Shown: piece by piece, positions 45,958 through 55,192 of the stretch
Position numbering within the stretch: the first letter of the stretch is position 1
Layout of the letters: every line of letters begins with the position of its first letter
Assembly (NCBI RefSeq): GCF_001648775.1
Contig: NZ_LVEJ01000002.1
Location: forward strand, 293,693-357,692
Length of the DNA: 64,000 nucleotides
Direction of reading: 5' to 3'
From: Pseudomonas fluorescens
GTDB taxonomy: Bacteria; Pseudomonadota; Gammaproteobacteria; Pseudomonadales; Pseudomonadaceae
Translations under genes and position numbers: made by a program
The notes under the pieces: generated by a model
Told to the model about the DNA's origin: nothing
Seen by the model: the letters and a program-made list of their open reading frames with translations, nothing else
The model's database searches: none

Positions 45958-48552
45958 TTAAACGGCAACCGCCGACTCTTCAAGGAAGTCCTGAGCGAAA
46001 CGCTGCAACACGCCGCCGGCCTCGTAGATCGACACTTCTTCAGCGGTATCCAGACGGCAAGTCACCGGTACATCAACGCGCTCGCCGTTCTTGCGATGGA
46101 TCACCAGCGTCAAATCCGCGCGCGGTTTGCGCTCGCCGATCACGTCGTAGGTTTCGCTGCCATCGATGGCCAAGGTGTGACGGTCGGTGCCCGGCTTGAA
46201 CTCCAGCGGCAACACGCCCATGCCCACCAGGTTGGTGCGGTGAATGCGTTCGAAACCTTCAGCGGCAATCGCCTCGACACCGGCCAGACGCACGCCTTTC
46301 GCCGCCCAGTCACGGGACGATCCCTGACCGTAATCGGCACCGGCAATGATGATCAGCGGCTGCTTGCGCTCCATGTAGGTCTCGATGGCTTCCCACATGC
46401 GCATGACCTTGCCTTCCGGTTCGACCCGCGCCAGCGAACCCTGTTTGACCTTGCCGTTTTCCACGACCATTTCATTGAACAGTTTCGGGTTGGCGAAGGT
46501 TGCGCGCTGCGCGGTCAAGTGGTCGCCACGGTGCGTGGCGTACGAGTTGAAGTCCTCTTCCGGCAGGCCCATTTTCGCCAGGTATTCGCCGGCGGCGCTG
46601 TCGAGCATGATCGCGTTCGACGGCGACAGGTGATCGGTGGTGATGTTGTCCGGCAGCACCGCCAGCGGGCGCATGCCCTTCAGCGGACGCGCGCCGGCCA
46701 GTGCGCCTTCCCAGTACGGCGGACGGCGAATGTAGGTGCTCATCTCGCGCCAGTCGTACAGCGGCGTGACTTTCGGACCGGTGTCTTCGTGGACGGCGAA
46801 CATCGGAATGTAGACCTGACGGAACTGCTCAGGCTTGACCGAGGACTTCACAACGGAGTCGATTTCTTCGTCGCTCGGCCAGATGTCTTTGAGGCGGATT
46901 TCCTTGCCGTCGACCACGCCCAAGACATCCTTCTCGATATCAAAACGGATGGTCCCGGCAATGGCGTAAGCCACCACCAGCGGCGGCGACGCGAGGAACG
47001 CCTGCTTGGCGTACGGGTGGATGCGGCCGTCAAAGTTGCGGTTGCCAGAAAGCACGGCGGTCGCATACAGATCGCGGTCGATGATCTCTTGCTGGATCAC
47101 TGGATCGAGCGCGCCGGACATGCCATTGCAGGTGGTGCAAGCGAAGGCGACGACGCCGAAACCGAGCTGCTCCAGCTCAGTGGTCAGCCCCGCTTCGTCG
47201 AGGTACAGCGCGACGGTTTTCGAACCCGGCGCCAGCGAGGATTTCACCCACGGTTTGCGGGTCAGGCCGAGCTTGTTGGCGTTGCGTGCGAGCAGGCCGG
47301 CGGCGATGACGTTGCGCGGGTTGCTGGTGTTGGTGCAACTGGTGATGGCGGCGATGATCACTGCGCCGTCAGGCATTTGCCCCGGCACGTCATCCCACTG
47401 CCCGGAGATGCCTTTGGCCGCCAGGTCCGATACCGCGACGCGAGCATGCGGGTTGCTCGGGCCGGCCATGTTGCGCACCACCGACGACAGGTCGAAGGTC
47501 AGACCGCGCTCGTATTGCGCGCCTTTCAGGCTGTCCGCCCAGAGGCCGGTGAGCTTGGCGTATTGCTCGACCAACTGCACTTGATGGTCTTCACGACCGG
47601 TGAGTTTCAGGTAGTCGATGGTCTGCTGATCGATGTAAAACATCGCTGCGGTGGCGCCGTATTCCGGGGCCATGTTGGAGATGGTTGCGCGGTCGCCGAG
47701 GGTCAGCGCAGCGGCGCCTTCGCCGAAGAACTCCAGCCACGCGCCGACGACTTTCTGTTTGCGCAGGTATTCGGTCAGCGCCAGCACCATGTCGGTGGCG
47801 GTGATGCCCGGTTGCAGCTTGCCGGTCAGTTCGACGCCGACGCTTTCCGGCAGACGCATCCACGACGCGCGACCAAGCATCACACTCTCGGCTTCGAGGC
47901 CGCCGACACCAATAGCGATCACGCCTAAAGCATCGACGTGCGGGGTGTGGCTGTCGGTGCCGACGCAGGTGTCGGGGAACGCCACACCTTCACGCACCTG
48001 GATCACCGGCGACATTTTCTCCAGGTTGATCTGGTGCATGATGCCGTTGCCCGGCGGGATCACATCAACGTTCTTGAAAGCCTTTTTGGTCCAGTTGATG
48101 AAGTGGAAACGGTCTTCGTTGCGACGGTCTTCAATGGCGCGGTTTTTCTCGAATGCCTGCTTGTCGAAACCGCCTGCTTCCACCGCCAGCGAATGGTCGA
48201 CGATCAATTGCGTCGGCACCACCGGATTGACTTGCGCCGGGTCGCCGCCCTGCAAAGCGATGGCGTCGCGCAGGCCTGCGAGGTCGACCAGTGCGGTCTG
48301 GCCGAGAATGTCGTGACAGACCACCCGCGCCGGGAACCACGGGAAATCGAGGTCGCGTTTGCGTTCGATCAGTTGTTTGAGGGAATCGGTGAGCGTGGCC
48401 GGGTCGCAGCGACGCACAAGGTTTTCCGCCAGCACGCGGGAGGTGTACGGCAGAGTGTCGTAACTGCCGGGCTGAATCGCCTCGACCGCCGCGCGGGCGT
48501 CGAAATAATCCAGAGGACTGCCGGGCAGGGTTTTACGGAATTCTGTGTTCAT
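45958..48552 (-). CDS. acnD: Fe/S-dependent 2-methylisocitrate dehydratase AcnD
   Basis: An 864-residue aconitase-superfamily enzyme of the methylcitrate cycle. Cluster cysteines appear in AITSCTNTSNPRN near residue 397 and FACTTCNGMSGALDP near 465. Other family motifs are DTCVGTDSHTPHVDALGVIA near 196 and GADYGQGSSRDWAAKG near 745. It is distinguished from AcnA by context (prpC upstream, prpF downstream). It works with PrpF to interconvert 2-methylcitrate and 2-methylisocitrate. Confidence 0.95.
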   Translation of the reverse strand: MNTEFRKTLPGSPLDYFDARAAVEAIQPGSYDTLPYTSRVLAENLVRRCDPATLTDSLKQLIERKRDLDFPWFPARVVCHDILGQTALVDLAGLRDAIALQGGDPAQVNPVVPTQLIVDHSLAVEAGGFDKQAFEKNRAIEDRRNEDRFHFINWTKKAFKNVDVIPPGNGIMHQINLEKMSPVIQVREGVAFPDTCVGTDSHTPHVDALGVIAIGVGGLEAESVMLGRASWMRLPESVGVELTGKLQPGITATDMVLALTEYLRKQKVVGAWLEFFGEGAAALTLGDRATISNMAPEYGATAAMFYIDQQTIDYLKLTGREDHQVQLVEQYAKLTGLWADSLKGAQYERGLTFDLSSVVRNMAGPSNPHARVAVSDLAAKGISGQWDDVPGQMPDGAVIIAAITSCTNTSNPRNVIAAGLLARNANKLGLTRKPWVKSSLAPGSKTVALYLDEAGLTTELEQLGFGVVAFACTTCNGMSGALDPVIQQEIIDRDLYATAVLSGNRNFDGRIHPYAKQAFLASPPLVVAYAIAGTIRFDIEKDVLGVVDGKEIRLKDIWPSDEEIDSVVKSSVKPEQFRQVYIPMFAVHEDTGPKVTPLYDWREMSTYIRRPPYWEGALAGARPLKGMRPLAVLPDNITTDHLSPSNAIMLDSAAGEYLAKMGLPEEDFNSYATHRGDHLTAQRATFANPKLFNEMVVENGKVKQGSLARVEPEGKVMRMWEAIETYMERKQPLIIIAGADYGQGSSRDWAAKGVRLAGVEAIAAEGFERIHRTNLVGMGVLPLEFKPGTDRHTLAIDGSETYDVIGERKPRADLTLVIHRKNGERVDVPVTCRLDTAEEVSIYEAGGVLQRFAQDFLEESAVAV

Positions 48553-48623
48553 CGGGTCAGGACTCGGGTCACGGTAGTTTCAAAGGGTGGGCCGGGCACC
48601 GACCTCGAAATTCACACCGACCA

Positions 48624-48653
48624 CTGTGGGAGCGAGCTTGCTCGCTCCCACAG
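48624..48653. repeat. Single compact REP palindrome
   Basis: CTGTGGGAGCGAG and CTCGCTCCCACAG form a perfect 13-bp stem around CTTG. The central GCGAA...TTCGC segment and spacer of the usual REP pair are absent, so it looks like a deletion product. It lies between prpC and acnD. Confidence 0.85.
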
Positions 48654-48693
48654 GATCTGGGTAATTTCAATGCCGATGGTTGGCACTCACCAT

Positions 48694-49821
48694 TCAGCGA
48701 CGTTCGATTGGCACGAACTTGCGCTGTTCAACGCCGACGTACTCGGCGCTTGGACGGATGATGCGGTTGTTGGCGCGCTGTTCGAACACGTGTGCAGCCC
48801 AGCCGGTCAGGCGCGAGCAGACGAAGATCGGCGTGAACAGCTGGGTCGGAATGCCCATGAAGTGGTACGCCGAGGCATGGTAGAAATCGGCGTTCGGGAA
48901 CAGTTTCTTCTGCTCCCACATGGTCTTGTCGATGGCTTCGGAAACCGGAAACAACACCTTGTCACCGACTTCGTCCGCGAGCTTTTTCGACCAGCCCTTG
49001 ATCACCTCGTTGCGCGGATCGCTGTCCTTATAGATCGCGTGGCCGAAACCCATGATCTTGTCCTTGCGCTCGAGCATGCCGAGGGTGCCTTTGATCGCCT
49101 CTTCCGGCGACGAGAAGCGCTCGATCATTTCCATCGCTGCTTCGTTGGCGCCGCCGTGCAACGGACCGCGCAGCGAACCGATGGCGGCGGTCACGCAGGA
49201 ATACAGATCGGACAGGGTCGAGGCGCAAACGCGGGCGGTGAACGTCGAGGCGTTGAATTCGTGCTCGGCGTAAAGAATCAGCGAAACGTTCATCACTTTG
49301 ACGTGCAGTTCGCTCGGCTTCTTGTCGTGCAGCAGGTGCAGGAAGTGGCCGCCAATGGTTGGCTCGTCGCTGACGCAGTTGATGCGCTTGCCGTCGTGGC
49401 TGAAGCGATACCAGTAGCACATGATCGCCGGGAATGCGGCGAGCAGACGGTCAGTCTTGTCGCGCTGCTCGGAGAAATCTTTCTCCGGTTCGATGTTGCC
49501 GAGGAACGAGCAACCGGTGCGCATCACGTCCATCGGGTGGGCGTCGGCGGGGATGCGTTCAAGCACTTCTTTCAGCGCTTGCGGCAGGTCGCGCAGCTTG
49601 CTCAGCTTGCCTTGGTATTCGTCGAGTTGCGCCTGGGTTGGCAGCTCGCCGTACAGCAGCAGGTACGCGACTTCTTCAAATTGTGCATCGGCTGCCAGTT
49701 CACGCACGTCGTAGCCGCGATAGGTCAGCCCGGCACCGGCCTGGCCCACGGTGGACAGTGCGGTTTGCCCGGCAACCTGGCCACGGAGCCCGGCGCCACT
49801 GAGTACTTTTGCTTCGGCCAT
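48694..49821 (-). CDS. prpC: 2-methylcitrate synthase
   Basis: A 375-residue citrate-synthase-family enzyme that condenses propionyl-CoA with oxaloacetate. The catalytic residues are in the usual places: LHGGANEAAMEM near residue 222 and MGFGHAIYKDSDPRN near 262 with the active histidines, and the C-terminal aspartate region with ADFYHASAYHFMGIP near 310. The ATG at 49821 gives the conserved start MAEAKVLSGAGLRGQVAG. It follows prpB after 138 bp that contain a REP pair. Confidence 0.95.
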   Translation of the reverse strand: MAEAKVLSGAGLRGQVAGQTALSTVGQAGAGLTYRGYDVRELAADAQFEEVAYLLLYGELPTQAQLDEYQGKLSKLRDLPQALKEVLERIPADAHPMDVMRTGCSFLGNIEPEKDFSEQRDKTDRLLAAFPAIMCYWYRFSHDGKRINCVSDEPTIGGHFLHLLHDKKPSELHVKVMNVSLILYAEHEFNASTFTARVCASTLSDLYSCVTAAIGSLRGPLHGGANEAAMEMIERFSSPEEAIKGTLGMLERKDKIMGFGHAIYKDSDPRNEVIKGWSKKLADEVGDKVLFPVSEAIDKTMWEQKKLFPNADFYHASAYHFMGIPTQLFTPIFVCSRLTGWAAHVFEQRANNRIIRPSAEYVGVEQRKFVPIERR

Positions 49822-49859
49822 TGTGTTCTCCAATCTTTTTGAATTTGTATGGGGAAACT

Positions 49860-49950
49860 TGTGGGAGCGAGCCTGCTCGCGAAAGCGCTGGATCAGTCGA
49901 CATCAATGTTGGATGTCAGTCCGTCTTCGCGAGCAGGCTCGCTCCCACAG
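49860..49950. repeat. Paired REP element, CTCCCAC ends outward
   Basis: Inverted REP copies lie around a spacer with CAGTCGACATCAATGTTGGATG. It occupies nearly the whole prpB-prpC gap inside the operon. Confidence 0.92.
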
Positions 49951-49959
49951 GGGTCGTGT

Positions 49960-50853
49960 TCAGCCTTTCTTTTGTGCAAACAGCGCATCGAGCTTCTGCT
50001 CGAAGGTGTGGTAATCGATGCGATCGTAAAGCTCCATGCGAGTCTGCATGGTGTCGATGACATTCTGCTGCGTGCCGTCGCGGCGGATCGCGGTGTAGAC
50101 GTTTTCCGCCGCTTTGTTCATCGCGCGGAACGCCGACAGCGGATACAGCACCAGCGACACGTCGGCGCCAGCCAGTTGCTCGGTGGTGTACAGCGGCGTC
50201 GCGCCGAACTCGGTGATGTTGGCCAGGATCGGCGCTTTCACACGGTTGGCGAACAGCTTGTACATCTCCAGCTCGGTGATGGCTTCCGGGAAGATCATGT
50301 CGGCGCCGGCCTCGATGCACGCCGCAGCGCGATCCAGTGCCGATTCCAGACCTTCCACCGCCAGCGCATCGGTGCGCGCCATGATCACGAAGCTGTCGTC
50401 GGTTCGGGCATCCACGGCGGCTTTGATGCGGTCGACCATTTCCTGCTGGCTGACGATCTCTTTGTTCGGACGGTGGCCACAGCGCTTGGCGCCAACCTGA
50501 TCCTCAATGTGAATCGCCGCAGCGCCGAACTTGATCATCGACTTGACCGTGCGCGCCACGTTGAACGCCGACGAGCCAAAACCGGTGTCGACGTCGACCA
50601 ACAGTGGCAGATCGCAAACATCGGTGATGCGGCGTACGTCGGTCAGCACGTCATCCAGACCGGTGATGCCCAGATCCGGCACGCCGAGCGAGCCTGCGGC
50701 CACCCCGCCGCCGGACAGGTAGATCGCCTTGAAACCGGCGCGCTTGGCCAGCAGCGCGTGGTTAGCGTTGATCGCGCCGACCACTTGCAATGGGTGCTCG
50801 GTGGCGACCGCATCGCGGAAACGCTGGCCTGGAGTGCTGTGCTTGGAACTCAT
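49960..50853 (-). CDS. prpB: Methylisocitrate lyase
   Basis: A 297-residue isocitrate-lyase-superfamily enzyme that cleaves 2-methylisocitrate to pyruvate and succinate. The catalytic loop [13 protein letters not shown] is near residue 120, and the Mg2+ site is DVDTGFG near 86. [16 protein letters not shown] near 45 is also typical. Its ATG overlaps the stop of the upstream regulator by 4 bp (ATGA), so regulator and enzyme are translationally coupled. Confidence 0.96.
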   Translation of the reverse strand: MSSKHSTPGQRFRDAVATEHPLQVVGAINANHALLAKRAGFKAIYLSGGGVAAGSLGVPDLGITGLDDVLTDVRRITDVCDLPLLVDVDTGFGSSAFNVARTVKSMIKFGAAAIHIEDQVGAKRCGHRPNKEIVSQQEMVDRIKAAVDARTDDSFVIMARTDALAVEGLESALDRAAACIEAGADMIFPEAITELEMYKLFANRVKAPILANITEFGATPLYTTEQLAGADVSLVLYPLSAFRAMNKAAENVYTAIRRDGTQQNVIDTMQTRMELYDRIDYHTFEQKLDALFAQKKG

Positions 50854-51575
50854 GACTCACCTCGTTCAGTGGCTGTCTTATTGTGGGCGCCGTCCTGGTA
50901 ATGACGGGCGATGTTGCGTTTCGAGGCGCCGATGTGACGGCGCATCAACAATTCCGCGAGCTCGCCGTCACGGTCGGCGATGGCATCGAGAATCCGGTGG
51001 TGTTCGGCAAAGGCCTGGCGCGGGCGGTTCGGCGTGGTGGAAAACTGGATGCGGTACATGCGCACCAGTTGATACAGCTCGCCGCAGAGCATCTGCGTCA
51101 GCGTGCGGTTGCCGCTGCCCTGGATGATCCGGTAGTGAAAGTCGAAATCGCCTTCCTGCTGGTAATAGCCAACGCCGGCCTGAAACGCCGCGTCGCGCTC
51201 GTGGGTTTCCAGTACGCGACGCAGTTCGTCGATTTCTTCGACGCTCATGCGCTCGGCCGCCAGACGGCAGGCCATGCCTTCGAGGGACTCGCGGATTTCG
51301 TAGAGTTCGAGTAATTCGGCGTGGCTGAGCGACACCACCCGCGCGCCGACATGCGGCACCCGCACCAGCAGGCGCTGGCCTTCCAGACGGTGAATCGCCT
51401 CACGCAACGGCCCACGGCTGATGCCGTAGGTGCGCGCCAGCTCCGGCTCGGAAATCTTGCTGCCCGGAGCGATCTCGCCTTTGACGATGGCCGCCTGAAT
51501 GCGCCGGAAGACGTTTTCCGAGAGTGTCTCGGAATCGTCGCCGCTGATGACCGGGGGATCGAGTTGATCCAGCAT
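50850..51575 (-). CDS. prpR: GntR-family regulator of the methylcitrate cycle (PrpR type)
   Basis: A 241-residue GntR-FCD protein. The winged helix (about 22-90) reads [41 protein letters not shown] and [10 protein letters not shown]. The FCD domain has [29 protein letters not shown] and [13 protein letters not shown] with likely metal-binding histidines. It heads the prp operon and overlaps prpB by 4 bp. This differs from the enteric sigma-54-dependent PrpR. It should sense 2-methylcitrate or a related acid. The start at 51575 is followed upstream by a palindrome that suits autoregulation. Confidence 0.9.
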   Translation of the reverse strand: MLDQLDPPVISGDDSETLSENVFRRIQAAIVKGEIAPGSKISEPELARTYGISRGPLREAIHRLEGQRLLVRVPHVGARVVSLSHAELLELYEIRESLEGMACRLAAERMSVEEIDELRRVLETHERDAAFQAGVGYYQQEGDFDFHYRIIQGSGNRTLTQMLCGELYQLVRMYRIQFSTTPNRPRQAFAEHHRILDAIADRDGELAELLMRRHIGASKRNIARHYQDGAHNKTATERGES

Positions 51576-51576
51576 G

Positions 51577-51661
51577 ATTGTCGACACCTTCAAATCCAAT
51601 GCGGCAAAAACTAGCCAATTCGCCCGCATCAGTCAAAGGATAAATAGATATTGTCGACAAT
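51577..51661. promoter_or_regulatory. Candidate PrpR operators ATTGTCGACAAT and ATTGTCGACA
   Basis: A perfect 12-bp palindrome lies at 51650-51661, and a second copy of its first ten bases at 51577-51586 directly upstream of the prpR start. Two near-identical sites 73 bp apart around the expected promoter suggest autoregulation by the GntR protein, possibly with looping. Confidence 0.6.
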
Positions 51662-51863
51662 CGTCTAATAACAGCTGCTGACATCCCCAAGGGTTATAGA
51701 CCGGCTCGGGCGCTGGCGCCATAAAACCACCGTGCTAGAATGCCGCCCGCATTTGCTGGCCATTTGTACGGCTTGTCATAAAAAGCTGCCAGGCACACGA
51801 AGGGTCTTGCGCAAGTTTTGCCAAGGGCCTGAACCGACCACGGAACGCTGCGCACCAGGATTT

Positions 51864-52400
51864 ATGAGACTCAAGCCTTTTCCCACATTCTTTGCCCTGT
51901 TTTGCCTGCCCGGCCTTGCCGCTGCGGGGGAAAAAACCGTGTACGGCCTCAACGAATACGCTTCGCTTGACGGCATCAATCTGGAAGTCGCGGCCAAACT
52001 TGATACGGGTGCGAAAACCGCCTCGTTGAGTGCCCGCGACATCAAACGTTTCAAACGCAATGGTGAGTCCTGGGTACGTTTCTACCTGGCCATCGACGCC
52101 GCGCATTCGCACCCGATCGAACGGCCGCTGGCCCGGGTCAGCAAGATCAAACGCCGCGCCGGCGACTACGACCCGGAGGAAGGCAAAAAGTACACCGCCC
52201 GTCCGGTGATCGAGCTGGATATCTGCATGGGCACGGCAATGCGCAGCATCGAAGTGAACCTGACCGACCGAAGTGCGTTCCAATACCCGCTTTTGATTGG
52301 CTCCGAAGCGCTGAAACGCTTCGACGCGCTGGTCGACCCCAGTCTTAAATACGCTGCCGGCAAACCCGCCTGCACCATCGCCGCTCATACCGCCGAGTAA
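51864..52400 (+). CDS. RimK-associated retropepsin-like protease family protein, secreted
   Basis: A 178-residue protein of the ATP-dependent zinc protease (DUF785) family, which has a retropepsin fold. A signal peptide is visible (KPFPTFFALFCLPGLAAAG, about 4-22). The aspartyl-protease-like signature AAKLDTGAKTASLSARD is near residue 45, and the second half has PLLIGSEALKRFDALVDP near 145. The start at 51864 is preferred because the longer frame reaches over a likely -10 box (TAGAAT at 51736). It begins a three-gene run, 5 bp before the membrane protein gene. In this family the substrate is thought to be a peptide modified by a RimK-like ligase; the substrate here is unknown. Confidence 0.88.
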   Translation: MRLKPFPTFFALFCLPGLAAAGEKTVYGLNEYASLDGINLEVAAKLDTGAKTASLSARDIKRFKRNGESWVRFYLAIDAAHSHPIERPLARVSKIKRRAGDYDPEEGKKYTARPVIELDICMGTAMRSIEVNLTDRSAFQYPLLIGSEALKRFDALVDPSLKYAAGKPACTIAAHTAE

Positions 52401-52405
52401 TTTCC

Positions 52406-53941
52406 ATGCGTTCTCTAACCTTCCACTTGAAAATCCTGATCACCATTCTGGTGTTGCTGGGCGTTTCGGTTACGGCCTATCAGATTTTCGTGCTCGGCAT
52501 CCCGGTGACCGAAGATGCGACCGACGACTTGTGGAACATCGACGCCAAAGTCGAGTTCGTCGCCAGCACCAAGGATCCGGTGAAGATCCAGATGTTCGTA
52601 CCACCGTTGAGCCGCGATTACGTCAGCCTCAACGAAAGCTTCATCTCGAATAATTACGGCGTCGCCGTGAATCGTGTCGACGGCAACCGCAAGGTCACCT
52701 GGTCGGCACGTCGGGCCAAGGGCAACCAGACCCTTTATTACCGTCTGGTGCTGACCAAGCGCTACACCGCCGAAAAAACCAAGATCAAAGGCCCGACCTT
52801 CCGCGACAGCATCGCCATCGAAGGCCCGGAAAAAATCGCCGCCGAAGCCCTGCTCGCGCCGATCCGCCAACACTCGGCCGACGTCGAAACCTTCATCGGC
52901 GAGGCGATCAAACGCGTCAACAACCTCAACGATGACAACGTCAAGCTGCTGCTGGCCGGCGATCCGTCGACCGCGCACAAAGCCAAAATCGTCGAACTGC
53001 TGCTGTCCATCGCTCATGTACCGGTGGAAAAAGTCCACACCATCCGCCTCGTCGCCGATCAGCCGCAAATGCCGGAACTATGGCTGCGCAGCTTCAACGG
53101 CAACGACTGGCTGTACTTCAACCCGGAAACCGGCGAGCAAGGCCTGCCGACCGACCGCCTGCTGTGGTGGACCGGCGATGAAAACCTGATCACCGTCGAC
53201 GGCGGCAAAAAAGCCAACGTGACCTTCAGCCTGAACAACAGCGAGATGAACGCGATTCGTCTGGCCAAGCTGACCGACGAAAACACCGACGCCAACTTCC
53301 TCGAATACTCGCTGTACGGCTTGCCGCTGCAGACTCAGCAAACGTTCATGATCATGGTGATGATCCCGATCGGCGTGCTGGTGATCCTGATCCTGCGCAA
53401 CCTGATCGGCCTGCAGACCCTCGGCACGTTCACCCCGGTCCTGATCGCCCTCGCCTTCCGCGAAACGCAGCTGGGCTTCGGCATTCTGTTGTTTACCGTG
53501 ATCACGGCGCTGGGCCTGTCGTTACGTTCGTACCTGGAACACCTGAAGCTGCAAATGCTGCCGCGACTCTCGGTGGTGCTGACCTTCGTCGTGGTGTTGA
53601 TCGCGGCAATCAGTCTGTTCAGCCATAAACTCGGTCTGGAGCGCGGCTTGTCCGTGGCGCTGTTCCCGATGGTGATTCTGACCATGACCATCGAACGTCT
53701 GTCGATCACCTGGGAAGAACGCGGCGCCAACCATGCGCTGAAAGTCGCCATCGGTACGCTGTTCGCCGCGTCCCTGGCACACCTGATCATGACCGTGCCT
53801 GAACTCGTGTACTTCGTATTCACCTTCCCGGCGATTCTGCTGATTCTGGTCGGCTTCATGCTGGCGATGGGTCGTTATCGTGGCTACCGCCTGACCGAAC
53901 TGGTGCGTTTCAAGGCTTTCCTGAAGAAGGCTGACGCCTGA
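52406..53941 (+). CDS. Membrane protein with transglutaminase-like periplasmic domain and seven C-terminal helices
   Basis: A 511-residue inner-membrane protein. An N-terminal helix (about 8-28) precedes a periplasmic region (about 30-305). Its second half resembles a transglutaminase-like fold (HVPVEKVHTIRLVADQPQMP near 200 and the aromatic stretch WLRSFNGNDWLYFNP). I see no Cys-His-Asp triad, so it is probably inactive and used for binding. Seven helices follow from about 310 (for example MIPIGVLVILILRNLIGLQT and FVFTFPAILLILVGFMLAMG). It is 5 bp after the protease gene and its stop overlaps the ligase start by 1 bp, so the three are coupled. Function is unknown. Confidence 0.85.
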   Translation: MRSLTFHLKILITILVLLGVSVTAYQIFVLGIPVTEDATDDLWNIDAKVEFVASTKDPVKIQMFVPPLSRDYVSLNESFISNNYGVAVNRVDGNRKVTWSARRAKGNQTLYYRLVLTKRYTAEKTKIKGPTFRDSIAIEGPEKIAAEALLAPIRQHSADVETFIGEAIKRVNNLNDDNVKLLLAGDPSTAHKAKIVELLLSIAHVPVEKVHTIRLVADQPQMPELWLRSFNGNDWLYFNPETGEQGLPTDRLLWWTGDENLITVDGGKKANVTFSLNNSEMNAIRLAKLTDENTDANFLEYSLYGLPLQTQQTFMIMVMIPIGVLVILILRNLIGLQTLGTFTPVLIALAFRETQLGFGILLFTVITALGLSLRSYLEHLKLQMLPRLSVVLTFVVVLIAAISLFSHKLGLERGLSVALFPMVILTMTIERLSITWEERGANHALKVAIGTLFAASLAHLIMTVPELVYFVFTFPAILLILVGFMLAMGRYRGYRLTELVRFKAFLKKADA

Positions 53942-54927
53942 TGTTCGGTTTCTGGAAGACCTGGAAGGCGCTGGAAGCGCGGGGCATCATGGGCATCAAT
54001 CGGCGTAACGCCGACTACGTGCTCAAGTACAACAAGCGCAGCCTGTACCCGATCGTCGATGACAAGATCATCACCAAGGAACGCGCGATCGAAGCCGGCA
54101 TTCACGTGCCGGAATTGTATGGCGTGATTTCCACCGAGAAGGAAATCGACAAGCTCGGCGAAATCATCGGCGGGCGCAGCGACTTCGTGATCAAACCGGC
54201 GCAGGGGGCTGGCGGCGATGGCATCATCGTTGTCGCCGACCGTTTCGAGGGTCGCTATCGCACGGTGTCGGGCAAGATCCTTGCCCACGAAGAGCTTGAG
54301 CATCACATTTCCAGCATCCTCACTGGCCTGTATTCCCTCGGCGGCCACCGTGATCGGGCGCTGATCGAATACCGGGTAACGCCGGATCAGATCTTCAAAA
54401 GCATCAGTTATGAAGGCGTGCCGGACATCCGCATCATCGTGTTGATGGGTTACCCGGTGATGGCGATGTTGCGCCTGCCGACCCGGCAGTCCGGCGGCAA
54501 GGCCAACCTGCACCAGGGCGCCATCGGCGTCGGTGTCGATCTGGCCACCGGTTTGACCCTGCGTGGCACCTGGCTGAACAACATCATCACCAAACACCCC
54601 GACACCACCAACGCGGTGGACGGCGTGCAACTGCCCTACTGGGACGGTTTCATGAAACTCGCTGCCGGCTGTTATGAGCTGTGCGGACTGGGTTACATCG
54701 GTGTGGACATGGTGCTGGATCAGGAGAAAGGACCGCTGATTCTTGAGCTGAATGCGCGGCCGGGGCTGAATATTCAGATCGCCAATGATTGTGGGCTGAC
54801 GTTGCGTACCTATGCGGTGGAAGCGCGACTGGAAGAGCTGAAGGCGCGTGGGGTGACGGAATCGGTTGAAGAGCGGGTGGCGTTTACGCAGGAGATGTTT
54901 GGGCATATTCCTGCTGTCGAAGGCTGA
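53941..54927 (+). CDS. RimK-like ATP-grasp ligase (alpha-L-glutamate ligase-like)
   Basis: A 328-residue cytoplasmic ATP-grasp enzyme, expected to join an amino acid, perhaps glutamate, to a carboxylate or peptide. It shows NADYVLKYNKRSLYPIVDDK at the N-terminus, the ATP-binding Gly-rich loop DFVIKPAQGAGGDGIIVVAD near residue 80, and the metal-binding end ILELNARPGLNIQIAN near 265. RimK proper glutamylates ribosomal protein S6, but here the partners are a secreted protease and a membrane protein, so the product is more likely an envelope or periplasmic peptide. The gene overlaps the membrane protein gene by 1 bp. Confidence 0.9.
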   Translation: MFGFWKTWKALEARGIMGINRRNADYVLKYNKRSLYPIVDDKIITKERAIEAGIHVPELYGVISTEKEIDKLGEIIGGRSDFVIKPAQGAGGDGIIVVADRFEGRYRTVSGKILAHEELEHHISSILTGLYSLGGHRDRALIEYRVTPDQIFKSISYEGVPDIRIIVLMGYPVMAMLRLPTRQSGGKANLHQGAIGVGVDLATGLTLRGTWLNNIITKHPDTTNAVDGVQLPYWDGFMKLAAGCYELCGLGYIGVDMVLDQEKGPLILELNARPGLNIQIANDCGLTLRTYAVEARLEELKARGVTESVEERVAFTQEMFGHIPAVEG

Positions 54928-54932
54928 AGCTG

Positions 54933-55125
54933 AAAAGCCCCTCATCGGAACGCCGCCCGCCTATCCCTCTCCCCGAGGGAGAGGGGACTGACCGAGGTGG
55001 ATGTTCGAGGTACGCCGACCTGAACGTCTTGAGTCGAACTCAGGCTTTGAAAAGCATGAAGATCTGCTCCCTTTCCCCCTCGCCCCCCTGGGGGAGAGGG
55101 TTGGGGTGAGGGGGCAGGCTTTTGA
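54933..55125. repeat. MITE-like interspersed repeat (copy 4)
   Basis: Bounded on the left by AAAGCCCCTCATCGGAACGC, followed by CCCTCTCCCC, and on the right by GGGGGAGAGGGTTGGGGTGA. The internal segment GAGTCGAACTCAGG matches the copy at 9164. It lies between the ligase gene and pabB. Confidence 0.8.
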
Positions 55126-55127
55126 TT

Positions 55128-55157
55128 TTGATCTGATAGCCGAGAGAGGACTACAAT
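55128..55157 (+). promoter_or_regulatory. Sigma-70 promoter candidate for pabB
   Basis: TTGATC at 55128-55133 and TACAAT at 55152-55157 are separated by 18 bp, 36 bp before the pabB ATG. The -35 box abuts the end of the MITE-like repeat. Confidence 0.5.
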
Positions 55158-55192
55158 CCCCACCCCGCCTCAACGGCCGATCTGCCCCGCCC

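Noticed and set aside
45940..49842. Two long forward open frames (662 and 634 codons) opposite acnD and prpC
   Set aside because: They run across intergenic REP sequence and into both enzymes in antisense; composition is typical of shadow frames.
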